From NCBI GenBank assembly GCA_003427395.1, contig BFEA01000245.1:283419-303813 (forward strand): a stretch of DNA of 20,395 nucleotides, written 5' to 3'. Made by a program: the position numbers and the translations under genes. The notes below the pieces were generated by a model. The model made no database searches. It was not told the origin of the DNA and saw only the letters and a list, made by a program, of their open reading frames with translations. Shown one piece after another: positions 8,613-17,437 of the stretch (the stretch's first letter is position 1; each line of letters opens with the position of its first letter). The DNA comes from Chara braunii (lineage: Eukaryota > Streptophyta > Charophyceae > Charales > Characeae).

Positions 8613-10127
8613 GACCAGCCAAGGGGTCGGGGACCACAGGCCAACTTTATCCTAGAAGGCAATGGCCAAGATAGGGTAAATATTACCACTCGCCGGGCCG
8701 GGGCAGAAGAGAAGCTCATCCAAGATACAGTAATGGAGGAGCTCGCAGGGACTAGTACGGGCCAGCAAGAGACCGGAGTCGCGAAACAAGAGAAGGTCTA
8801 TGGGAAGCCAAGGAAGGACGAACCGGTAGACAAGGCTACGGCTGCAAAAAAGAAGTTCAGGTATCAAATTCCGATCCTGACTTCGCCAGAAATCGATGGC
8901 ACCTTGAGTAAGCTACTGGGTACCATGGTTTCGGTGTCTTTTCAGACCATGCTGCAAGCCAGCCCAAGGCTGCTTAAAGGACTCAGGCAGTTGCTAACGC
9001 GTAAGCCGGTAGAGGTAGAGGAGGCCCCGGAACTGCAAGAGCAGGACACGGAGGAGGCCGAGGCGCCGCAAGGAGTTTCCAACCTCCAAAGCATTCCAGG
9101 GGGCCTGGGAGAGTTAGAGAAAGCCTTTGCGGACATCCGCCTAAGCCTACCGGATCGTGAAGGTGGCAAAGTCATGAGGGCGCCACCCGCGACAAAGCTT
9201 AGCTTTCATGCATTACCAGTTGGGAAACTTAAAGTTCAAATCGGAACTCACCACACTGACGCGTTAGTGGACGGCGGAGCAGAAATCACCCTCATACGAC
9301 GGGATTTCGCAACGGTCACGGGGTGCACGGTAAACAAGGAAGTAGCAGGGAGTATCCGGGGAGCAAGTGGCGAAATTCCTTTCACAGGGTATGTCACCAA
9401 ATGTGCAGTCAGGGCGGGAATCCGGGAATCCATCTGGTCCTTTCAGCGGATGACCGTGATGGAAGAAATGGATCACGACGTAGTCCTCGGGAGACCATGG
9501 TGCGCCAATGTGGAAATAATAGGAATGCACCTGCACGACGGTACATACATGGTATACATAGAGGACCCAGTGACCGGCCGCGGAGAACTCCTCCGACTCC
9601 TCGGAACTGGAGGGGACCCTCCGAAGGGTAAATTGGCAACTTGGTCGCCAACATTCGAAGAAAGTGCACGGAAGGGAGCATTTGCACGAATGGAAGGAAT
9701 GAGGGAAAGGGTAGAAATTATGATTGAAGAGGCTTTTAGTAAAAAGAAGTGGATCAAGATGGGCTTGCCCGTCAAGAAGAGGAGGCCAGAGGACGAGTCC
9801 CTGGAAGTTACGGTGGCAGAAAAAGAGTCGGAAGTCGAACTTGGGGCCAGCCTGCCCAAACCAAAGGAAGCCCGAAACGAAACATCGGAGGTAGTGCTTG
9901 AAATCCCAGATTTACTACAACTCGTTAAGGCCATCAGGTACCACAAAGTGGGGGTGGACCTCACAGCGCTTGCCAGATTTGAGGATGGGGTTCGAAAGGG
10001 CTACTGTCTGAATGGGAAGCTAGTCAGCATCCAGCCCCGCGTCTTGGAGGTAGCAAGGCCAATCCCGACCGTTCATTTTTTAGGAGAATCATCCCCGAAG
10101 GTAGTGTGCGAAAGTATAAACCAGTAG
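8613..10127 (+). pseudogene. pro: gag-protease linker and retropepsin-type aspartic protease
   Basis: Same frame as gag, open from 8613 to TAG 10125-10127; the first ATG is 8733. About 180 residues of charged linker precede the protease. The active-site loop reads ALVDGGAEITLI (near 9265-9300): it keeps the catalytic Asp but has Gly-Gly where D-S/T-G is usual. The second conserved retropepsin patch is HDVVLGRPW (near 9475-9500). A further 200 residues include a Lys-rich stretch and lead to the RT frame. Retropepsins cleave Gag-Pol into mature proteins. The segment ends 45 bases after a UUUUUUA heptamer at which the reading frame of RT begins. The protease itself has no stop, but it is cut off from gag by TGA 8610-8612. 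Confidence 0.85.
10076..10082 (+). promoter_or_regulatory. candidate -1 ribosomal frameshift site (T TTT TTA)
   Basis: The heptamer T TTT TTA lies in the exact X XXY YYZ phase relative to the gag-protease frame (codons TTT 10077-10079, TTA 10080-10082). A one-base slip back leads into the open RT frame beginning with codon 10082-10084, with no stop before RT. I see no convincing stem-loop 5-9 bases downstream; the nearest complementary pair, AAACC with GGTTT, starts some 35 bases away. A one-base deletion from an ancestral seven-T run would look the same. Confidence 0.45.
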
Positions 10128-10594
10128 GCAAGAAGGCCAAGCCGGTTTCGATCCTAGTAGAAACGTCAAAGGAAGAGGCCATGGAGAAGAAGGAGGAAAT
10201 CTTGCAGGTAATAAGGGAGAGGCGAGCAACGAAAGGGCATCGCATACCAGATGAGGTAGCAGACACCATGAAAATAGGAGTGGAAGGGTTTCTAACAGCG
10301 GAAGAAACTCAGTTGATAAGAAAAGCATGTCAGGAGTTTCATTTAGCGTTCGCCTTCAACGATCATCAGAAAGGACAATTGGACGCAAAGCTAGTTCCCC
10401 CTGTCAGGATCCACACCATACAGCACGAGTGTTGGAATGATGAAGGGCCCACCTATGAGTTTGGGATAGCAGCAGAGGTCACCGACCTGCTTAGAGCCAA
10501 AATAGATTCTTTCGTAGCTGAACCCACCGCATCTCCCTACGCGAACAAGTGGTTCGTGTTCAAGAAGCCCAATAGGACGCTCAGGTGGATCTAG
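10082..10594 (+). pseudogene. pol: reverse transcriptase, N-terminal part
   Basis: In the -1 frame relative to gag-protease; 10082 is the first codon after the putative slip, and 10106 (GTG) begins the RKYKPVGKK region. The frame is open to TAG 10592-10594. It contains the RT fingers region: RAKIDSFVAEPTASPYANKW, then FKKPNRTLRWI immediately before the stop. In gypsy RTs the following residues are DLQKLN, and here they follow directly in the same frame after the stop, so the TAG replaces one residue. The position is typically Gln (CAG to TAG is one transition). It overlaps the end of the protease frame by 46 bases when counted from the slip site. RT copies element RNA into DNA; this stop removes the palm domain and inactivates the copy. 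Confidence 0.85.
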
Positions 10595-11578
10595 GATCTG
10601 CAGAAGCTCAACGCGGTAACAATCAGGGACGCAGGATCGCTTCCACATGCCGACTTGTTGGCAGAATCTCATGCGGGGCAGAGTATTTACTCCCTGGTAG
10701 ACTTGTACTCAGGATATGATCAGTTGCCGCTTGATGCGAGGGATAGACCGTACACCGCAATGCACACCCCGGTAGGACAGCTGCAGATGCAAGTGACCCG
10801 TATGGGCTTCACAAATGCGGTAGCAGAAGCCCAGAGGAGGATGCTCGCCGTCGCAGGGGATATGTTTTCGGAAAAGTGTGAACCATATATAGATGATAAC
10901 CCCGTAAAAGGCGCAAGGTATAAGGACGAGACGGAGGTCGAACCAGGCGTACGAAAATTTGTTTGGGACCACCTGCAGGATGTTAAGGACCTACTCCAGC
11001 GCTTCCTCGTTTACAATATTACTGCAAGCGGACCCAAGAGCATCCTGGCAGTCCTGGAAGTAACCATACTGGGATTTCGTTGCGGAGCTTACAGGAGGAG
11101 ACCCGACCCAGCAAAGACGGATAAAATCTCCCAGTGGCCGACACCCCTGCGTACCACGACGGAAGTACGGACCTTCCTAGGGGTGGTTGGGTTCTGGAGG
11201 ATCTTCATTAAAGGATTCGCAAAGATATCAGAACCCATCCGCACGATGATTAGGGAAGGTGGCACTATGGATTGGACAGAGGACAGGGAAGAGGCAGCCC
11301 AAACCCTGAAAGACATCCTGTCATCCGATCAGGTCACGTTAGCAGCACCCTGTTTTAATGACGAGGTGGGACGGCCCTTCATCTTAGAAACGGACGGGGG
11401 ACCATTGGCAGTGGGAGGAGTATTGATACAGAGAAGCGAGGAGGGCAAAGAAAGACCAATCAAATTTGAGAGTAGGACCCTGAATTCAGCAGAACGACGG
11501 TATTCGCAGTTCAAGAAAGAGGTCTTAGCAATCCTGCATTGTCTTAAGACCTTCCAGGCATACTTGTTCGGGAGGTGA
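10595..11578 (+). pseudogene. pol: reverse transcriptase palm/thumb and RNase H, first part
   Basis: Same frame as the preceding RT part, from the codon after TAG to TGA 11576-11578. Motif A: YSLVDLYSGYDQ with the catalytic Asp (near 10690-10725). Motif B: MGFTNAVAEAQRRM. Motif C: YIDDNPVKG (near 10885-10915), supplying the two catalytic Asp. The thumb and connection follow (RTFLGVVGFWRIFIKGF). RNase H begins at FILETDGGPLAVGGVL (first acidic residue), then LNSAERRYSQFKKEVLAI (Glu), and ends at YLFGR before the TGA. The next residues after the stop, FILRID, continue the domain. An Arg codon (CGA) would be expected at the stop, a single C-to-T change. All RT catalytic residues are intact. Confidence 0.9.
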
Positions 11579-12721
11579 TTTATCCTAAGGATCGATCCCA
11601 CCAACGTTCCTGGAGCCCTAAAGAACTACAAGCCCATAGACCCGACCGTTGGCAGATGGATAGGCTTTATATGGCAATTCGACTATAAGGTCGAGCGAAT
11701 TGTAGGGCTTCGAAATAAGGCAGATGGGCTGAGCAGGGTTTGCATCACGCCCGAAGGAGTAGAGGACGCGGAACCAATCGACGCTTTCCAGGAGTATGAA
11801 GAAGGGACCCTTGTGGTGGATAATGAGATGGCAGATCCAACAATTACAACAGGTCAGTTGCTGATTCAGACCTTGGAAAAAGACGCTCCTCCAGTAGTTG
11901 CAGAACTCAGGGAAGGACCGGTCACCACGGTCAGGCGCAAAGAGGAAAAGGACTCATGGGGAGCAGAAGTAGGGGCCAGAGAGGAACTGATGGCAATGAC
12001 CGTGGAAGGAGGACGGGACGCCGTGATGACGTTGGCCGAAGCCTGGGCATGGAAGGAGTGCCAATACTTAGTCAACCTCACTCGGGAGGAGCAGGGTGCG
12101 GATCAGAACGAACAGGAATCCTTCCTCATACAAATGTATGAGGGCGTTTTCAAAGAAATCGGGTTGCTGCTTGTAGGGAACAAACAACCCACGGAAGTCA
12201 GTCTCGAGGCAAGGGAGGAAGTAGAAAAGTACGTCCTAAGAAGTGGCCACCTGTTCAAAAGAGAGGAAGGGATGATGCCTAGACGCGTCGTTTGTGGGAG
12301 GTCTAGGCAGCTGGACATAATTCAGGCAATGCATGATGGACTAGCTGGGGGTCACCGGTCGTCAAAAGGGACACTTGCAAAGATTGTACCCCTGTATTTC
12401 TGGCCAGGAATGGCAGGTATGGTTGCAACGTACTGTCAGACGTGTCTGATATGTCAAGAGAGGAGCTCCGTACGGGTTTACGAGCCCCTTAGGCCCACCC
12501 GGGTACTGGGACTCGGACACCTTGTTCACCTCGACCTCGCCGTTATGCCCGTATCGATGGATGGGTTTAGATACATCTTGGATGCAAAGGATAAACTTAG
12601 TGGCTATGTAGAAGTCGTAACCCTCAAGAAGAAGACAGGGAAAGCAGTGGCCGACTGGGTGGAAGACTTCTACCTAAGGCACCCCTTCGTGCGCAGGTTT
12701 ATAGCAGACAATGGGACATAA
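11579..12721 (+). pseudogene. pol: RNase H end, linker and integrase (zinc finger plus first part of catalytic core)
   Basis: Same frame as RT, running from 11579 to TAA 12719-12721; the first ATG is 11813. It opens with the end of RNase H (ILRIDPTN, GLRNKADGLSR with the last conserved Asp). After a linker of about 150 residues comes the integrase HHCC zinc-binding domain: MHDGLAGGHR supplies two His and YCQTCLIC supplies the Cys pair (near 12325-12450). The catalytic core follows with VHLDLAVMP (first Asp) and FIADNGT (second Asp). TAA interrupts straight after DNGT, where Glu-Phe is typical (GAA to TAA, one transversion). Integrase joins element cDNA to the host chromosome. This fragment lacks the catalytic Glu, which is encoded beyond the stop. 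Confidence 0.88.
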
Positions 12722-13441
12722 TTCGTTAACCAGGAGGTATTGAACAGGCTTAAGACACTGTGTGTGCCGATCAAGATCACTAAGCCTTATCATCCTAAGG
12801 CAAATGCACCGGTAGAAAGGGGTCACCGGACTTTGAAGAACACAATCGCAAAGTTGGCAGCAGATAATTTGGGAAGTTGGCCACAGTTTCTCAAGCAGAC
12901 AGTCTTCGCCGAGAACATGACTCCAAAAAGAACAACGGGATGTATTCCAGCAGAACTCTGGTATGGAAGGGAGATCGATTTTTCGATAGAAGCTTTGGTC
13001 CCTACCTGGAACAGGCTAGATGACGACCCACACCTGAGCACGGAAGAGTTAATCACCGCACGCTGTCAGCAGGTCGCCAAAAATGAGGAGGCACTTGAGG
13101 AAGTAGTCAATCGTGTGACGGATAGCCGAATGAGGGATAGAGCAAGATGGGACCAGGTTAAGAACATTCGGAAGGAGCCACTCCAGGTGGGGGAAAAGGT
13201 GCTAGTTCGGAACTCGGCTCTTGAAAGCACATGGTCCGGGCAGCTGGGGAAAAGATTCAAAGGGCCTTACAGGATCGCTAAGCGGGTGGGACTGAATACG
13301 TTTGAACTTGAGGATCTTGATGGTACTAGCATAAGAGGGTCATTTCCTGGACAGAGACTGGTCAGATTCTTGAGCAGGGATCCGGTGGAACAGTGGCTAC
13401 AAGAGGCTCAGGACATGGAAACAGGGGAATTGACAGCTTGA
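12722..13441 (+). pseudogene. pol: integrase, C-terminal part with catalytic Glu and GPY/F-type module
   Basis: Same frame after TAA 12719-12721; the first ATG is 12740. The catalytic Glu lies in NAPVERGH. Counting the stop as one residue, 35 residues separate it from the preceding Asp, the canonical DD35E spacing. A C-terminal domain follows with VGEKVLVRN and FKGPYRIAKRV, matching the GPY/F module of Ty3/gypsy integrases, and ends at TGA 13439-13441 after METGELTA. No chromodomain is present, so the element does not look chromoviral. Together with the preceding piece it is a full-length but interrupted integrase. Confidence 0.88.
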
Positions 13442-13559
13442 AAGGCAGGTAGTTGGCTATAAGTACTGGATCGCCTCCCTGTGGAAGTGATCATGACCAC
13501 AGGGGTTGTTCTTTTGTGTGTCTTGCTTTTGTAGAATGTGGAGGGACTGCCTGGGCTGT

Positions 13560-13770
13560 CTGTGACTGGGTTTGGGAGCATGGGACAGTGTATTATAGTT
13601 TTTGTGGGGTAACACTGGGATTGTCTACACGAGGTATTTATGTGTTGGGCCAATGTACCATAGTTTTTGAGGGGTGACGCTGTGGACTGCCTATATGGGG
13701 CACCTATGTGTTGGGACAATGTGTCGAGGGTTCTAAGGGATAATGGGGTTACCAACTATATGGGGGCAAG
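13560..13770 (+). repeat. degenerate 65-66 bp tandem repeat, about three copies
   Basis: Units start near 13581 (TGGGACAGTG), 13646 (TGGGCCAATG) and 13712 (TGGGACAATG). The first two share ATAGTTTTTG followed by GGGGT. Spacing is 65 then 66 bases. The array separates integrase from the 3' ORF, so it may be part of an untranslated or regulatory spacer. A nominal frame through it (13667 onward) is not thought to be translated. Confidence 0.6.
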
Positions 13771-13840
13771 CAAGAGTTCTAGGGAAGCCTCCAAAGCCGC
13801 AAATGGGAGTGGAAGGGAATGCGTGTGTACGAGGGGTACC

Positions 13841-14245
13841 ATGACTGTTATGCATGAACAGGGCCAGGCGAGGAGAAAACAGCAAGAAAACAGCAAGATG
13901 GAGTTTGGGAATGAGAATGACAGCAATGCAATTAACAGGCCAGACGAGGGACAGTCGTCAAGGCAAGCGGGAGAATCAAGCTCCAAGAAAAGGAAGTTAT
14001 ATGTGGGGTTTGACCATAATCTGGTGGTAAACAGAGGGGCCAGGAAACAGGGGACCAGAGGGCCGTCACCACTGAAGGAAGGCGAGCCAATAGAGTTGCC
14101 CTCAGACAGTGATCCTAGCAGCCAGGAAAAGGGGAACCTAGAGGAGGGGCAACGGCCGGGAGAGAATGAGCCAGTTGAGTTCATCGATGTCAGGGGAGCA
14201 GCCGGGGGAGAAAAAGGACAAATGGATAGAAAATTTCGGATATGA
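13841..14245 (+). pseudogene. 3' accessory ORF, first frame (nuclear-signal-like, acidic)
   Basis: Open frame of 134 codons from ATG 13841 (MTVMHEQG); the frame is open further upstream to 13667, but that part lies in the tandem repeat. It is hydrophilic and rich in Glu, Ser, Gly and Lys. Visible signals: KKRKLY (about residues 49-54), resembling a nuclear localisation signal, and two short hydrophobic cores next to acidic residues, PIELPSDSD (about 83-91) and PVEFIDV (about 111-117), resembling SUMO-interaction motifs. Near 14210 the coding character appears to jump to the +1 frame, where WIENFGYEFSDWFDQW is found, so the protein is probably frameshifted at the GAAAAAGG run. It sits in the env position of the element but has no signal peptide or membrane segment, so it is not an envelope protein. 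Family not recognised. Confidence 0.45.
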
Positions 14246-14474
14246 GTTCAGCGATTGGTTCGATCAATGGGGCACTATCTTGATACCAGTGAATCATGAA
14301 GGGAAGGGAAAAGCTGGGCAGGGGAGAGAATCTAGCCCCAATGACCTTCTTCACAGAACAGACGTTCCTCCAGTTTCAAGGAATAAAGAGGCGAATGGAG
14401 CAGGAAGGGGAGAATCGCGCAAGGAGGGAGGCTCAACGCAGGCCACTTGGACGATAGAGCCAGAGCAGACGTAA
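14166..14474 (+). pseudogene. 3' accessory ORF, second frame (Trp-rich segment)
   Basis: 102 codons from ATG 14166 to TAA 14472-14474, overlapping the preceding frame by 80 bases. The first 18 residues are a shadow of the other frame. From about 14211 it reads DKWIENFGYEFSDWFDQW followed by GTILIPVNHEG, an aromatic-rich stretch more protein-like than the alternative frame, then a charged Gly/Glu/Arg tail. The simplest view is one protein whose reading frame was broken by an indel in GAGAAAAAGG (14208-14217). No known domain recognised. It is the last coding unit before the purine tracts, so any expression would be from the element's genomic or a spliced RNA. Confidence 0.4.
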
Positions 14475-15240
14475 TGGGGAATAGCTGGGAGTCAGGAAGG
14501 GTTGGTGCCTGGGCAGTCGGAGCTGCCGTTTTGAACTTCGCATTTGAACTCCTTTATGAATGAACTTTCTAAGCCTGAAGTAACTAAGGACTCGATAGTC
14601 AGTGCTACTTTGTACGAGTGGTTGCTTCTTCAGGGAAAGGCATGAAGTTCTTTTTGCAATTAGAATAGAACTCTGGATGGCAGGGTACATTAAGTGAAGG
14701 AAAAAAGGGGGAACAACGGGGATCTAAAAGAGACGAGTCTGTAATGTTGTCTTTGCATTCGAACTCTGTCTCCTGAGTTTTCTTTGTAAGGACCACAATG
14801 AAACTACTTTTTGGATTGAGGGAACTAGTAGAGGGTGGGTGACCAGGGCTACTTTGTATAAGTACTCGCTCCGTTTGGGAAATATGAGACTTTTTGGTAG
14901 AAAGAAAGGGATTGGGGGGGGGTGATTGACCTTGTCTCGAGAAAATGGACACCGGCATGTGAACTCTCAAACGTTGGAAGAAACATTCAGGGCAAAAGTC
15001 TTTTGAGTTGTGTATCCATGATTGAATGAGTCATTGCATGAGCCCTTGTGAGAGGTTAGGGGACCTATGGGTAAAGAGACATCCTCTTCCCTAGGAGCCT
15101 AATCCAACGTACCGTAGACAAGTCCAGACCTTTGACAAACTTTCAGAAAAGTGGCAGGAAGACAATGAAATGGTCCAGCAGCCCTTGTAATGGTTGAACG
15201 GTCGGGCGGGCTAGTGCTGCTTGGGGCCGCGAGCCTCAAC
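14475..15240. other. non-coding stretch right of the last ORF
   Basis: No gene supported. It holds two purine-tract candidates (14696-14712 and about 14899-14922) and two loosely similar segments: TTCGCATTTGAACTC near 14537 resembles TTTGCATTCGAACTC near 14753, and GCTACTTTGTA occurs near 14605 and 14850. This suggests an old duplication of roughly 220-250 bases. If a 3' LTR exists it should begin here. Confidence 0.45.
14696..14712 (+). other. polypurine tract candidate
   Basis: GAAGGAAAAAAGGGGGAA, an all-purine run 220 bases after the last ORF, of the kind that primes plus-strand synthesis in LTR elements. The expected TG of an LTR does not follow immediately. A second candidate, AGAAAGAAAGGGATT plus G9 ending at 14922, is followed by TGATTG. 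Neither has been matched to a 5' LTR. Confidence 0.3.
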
Positions 15241-15409
15241 TTGAGTACTAGACGCTAAGTCGGATGTATGGATGATTGTGAGAACGACAAAAGACATGAG
15301 GAAAAGGAAGAAGCATGCGTAAAAACCCAAGACGATGGCCGCCTTCTAACCCCCGAGACGAGAAAGGATCCGTGTCCTCGAGGCCCACCCCCTGGGGCAC
15401 TAACATTGC

Positions 15410-15563
15410 AATGGACAAGGATGGCCCTAACCAGGCTGTCCAATTGAAATGGATAAGGATGGTCCTAACCAGGCTGTCCGATTGCAATGGATAGGAATGA
15501 CCCTAACTAGGCTGTTCGACTTGGAATTGGAAAGGACGACCCTAACCAGGTTGTTCGGAATGG
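15410..15563. repeat. 38-40 bp tandem repeat, four copies
   Basis: Units begin near 15410, 15448, 15486 and 15526. Each contains a variant of CCCTAACCAGGCTGT followed by YCRATTG. Spacing is 38, 38 and about 40 bases, not a codon multiple, so it is unlikely to be coding. Copies one and two are the closest. Confidence 0.85.
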
Positions 15564-15639
15564 CCTCTGACAAGGGTCATTCTTTGGAATTGGCACTGGG
15601 GTCCCCTTGCATGGTTGCTTGAGATACATGATCTGGGAA

Positions 15640-15838
15640 GGGTTGAGCCTTGGAAAAGATATTGACAAGATATTGAGCTGAAAGAGACATTGAGTTGAGC
15701 CTTGGACAAGATTGGAAAGAGCTGAGAGTGGAAAAGATATTGGACTCAGCCTTGGAAAAGATACTGCATTGAGCATTGGACTGAGATTGAGCATGGGAAT
15801 GAGACTGAGCATTGGAGTTGGATTGAGATTGCATTGCA
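15640..15838. repeat. TTGAGC-rich low-complexity repeat
   Basis: Repeated TTGAGCCTTGGA-A/C-AAGAT blocks (near 15644, 15696 and 15748) grading into short ATTGAGCATTGGA units. Period irregular. The minus-strand frames here are Gln/Ser-rich by-products of the repeat. Confidence 0.7.
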
Positions 15839-16800
15839 TAAACAGGGGATCCTAGACAACCTGAAATGGACTTTGAAAGAACTTTGAATTGGAGTTTCTC
15901 CTTTTCTAGTCTTTGGCCTCAGCAAGAGGGGGATACCGGTGCATGCACCGCGACCCCAAGACCTCTATCCGTTTGAGGGAAACAGTCTCAGCGCGACCTA
16001 TTCCTCTTCGAGGGGGTGAGGGTTAAAGGACTAAGGCACCTACCACTTGGATATGGTGCGGGACGTCCGGAACCACCTCCGACAATGAGCTCTAGTCGGG
16101 GAGTTCCAACTGCGCCTCCTGTTGAACGCCTAAATGTCAAAGGGCGAGAGAGCCAAATGGGCAGGAAAGTCATTCTTATCTAGTCTATTTTGCTACTCTC
16201 CAACCACACGCCATGTCATAAAGGGGTGGCATGGCCGTTTGGGTCGGACCACGGCTGCCCACGCTAAGTTGGGGGAGGCACTGTCCAAGGGGAGAGGCCG
16301 GGCGAGGTACCGGGTGGAGTCCGCCACCACCACGGGGCATTGACACTGCCCTGCCGGAACATTACAACCGTTTCGGGACTAATTGTGAGGTCTTCGTAAC
16401 TGCACTCGCGGACTGATCGAGAGTCCCAACTCTCTTGAAAGAAAGAGGCCGGAATCCAGAAAATTACCACTCGGGAGGAACGATTCGCGAGGAACGCTCT
16501 TACGGCTAGACGAGGCCCTGGCAGGCTTGGATTGGACCTACTTGATAGACATGAGGAGGAACCTTGGTATTGGTGCTCGCCACGTAAGAGAAGAAAGGTC
16601 GGACCGGGTAGAAGGATGAGGCGTCGTCCGCTGGGGAAAAACTGATCACTCTTCCTTTTGTGAAGCGGATGGGCTTGTGTCCTTGACTTGCGGTCTGCGG
16701 GCCAAAGGTCTGCGTACCTCCGAGTGAGAACCAGTCGCGCGATGGGGATATCGCGTTTTGAGTGGCTGGAAGGTGTGCCGCCTACCAATGAATACGCACG
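15839..16800. other. non-coding stretch, nothing recognised
   Basis: No repeat or gene was supported. A minus-strand frame of 284 codons (16264-17118) covers its right part, but its N-terminal third is the translation of the adjacent tandem repeat and the rest shows no motif. Confidence 0.4.
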
Positions 16801-17095
16801 AAAATAAGACTTGTAATTGGTATTGGGAAAAAGGGGCCTGTCAAGATGGCGGGAACAGAAAAAGATTGTAATTGACTTTGTATGGGCCTGAGAAAAGGGG
16901 GCCTGGCAAGACGCCAGAGCAGAAAAGACTTGAGTAAGTGACATGGTATAAACTTGAGAAAATGGTTTGGCAAGATAGCCAGGAAGGAAAGGGCTAGTGT
17001 GATTGATTCTGCATAGACCCAGGAAGGGAATTGGCAGACTGAGAATTGGCTGTGTAATTGGTTTGTATAAGCTCGAAAAGATGAGAAGTGGCTGA
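16801..17095. repeat. degenerate tandem repeat of about 58-64 bp, about five copies
   Basis: Units start near 16801, 16859, 16923, 16986 and 17046. Recurring elements are AAAAGACTTG or AAAGATTG, TAATTGGT, GGCCTG, GGCAAGA and GCCAG. Divergence is high, especially in the last two units. The minus-strand ORF across it is a by-product. Confidence 0.6.
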
Positions 17096-17437
17096 GGGGT
17101 GAGCCAAGCAATGCACATGGAGAGTCAATTAAGTAAAGGGCAAGAAAAGGCAGAGGATGATATGCATGCGGAATTGGCAGAACTTGAGAAAGGCCGGGAG
17201 GAATGACCCGGGAAGGATGCATGTGGATTTGGCTATGTCTGATCTTCGAGGAGAGGAAAAATTGTATTGAAAATGAATGGATGTCCTAAGAGTACTGAAT
17301 GAGACAAAGCCAAAATGATTTTTGCTCGAGAATGTTTTCTCAATGAAATGGGAAGATAGATTTGAGATTACGAATGCAGCCTTCAAGACATTGTCGAGAG
17401 CGAGAAATAACGTACAATGAAAAACTAGCTGCAGGGC

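Larger units (their letters stand above)
2971..14474 (+). mobile_element. degraded Ty3/gypsy-class LTR retrotransposon with extra 5' and 3' ORFs (coding extent only)
   Basis: Coordinates cover coding units only. Order on the + strand: four related accessory ORFs, gag with a zinc-knuckle relic, aspartic protease (LVDGGAEITLI), reverse transcriptase (YIDD), RNase H, integrase (HHCC, then D, D and E with 35 residues between the last two, then a GPY-type module), then an accessory 3' ORF. The order protease-RT-RNase H-integrase is the Ty3/gypsy order. No chromodomain follows the integrase. Five in-frame stops interrupt gag-pol and the zinc knuckle has lost a cysteine, so the copy is not autonomous. 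No LTR pair, primer binding site or target-site duplication was recognised. That the 2971-6414 ORF array belongs to the element is inferred from shared strand, tight spacing and shared upstream motifs. It could instead be a host gene cluster next to the insertion. Confidence 0.8.

Noticed and set aside
9473-9964. 163-codon minus-strand frame opposite the protease
   Set aside because: Lies opposite a recognised protease segment; composition is that of an antisense shadow.
7731-12721. Alternative genetic code or stop-codon recoding to explain the in-frame stops
   Set aside because: All three stop codons occur, at positions expected to encode different residues (Trp, Gln, Arg, Glu, and Gly in ORF A). 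No single reassignment fits; simple decay does.
13453-13677. 74-codon + frame across the 65-bp repeat
   Set aside because: It is a translation of the tandem repeat, rich in Cys/Gly/Trp by composition, with no continuity.
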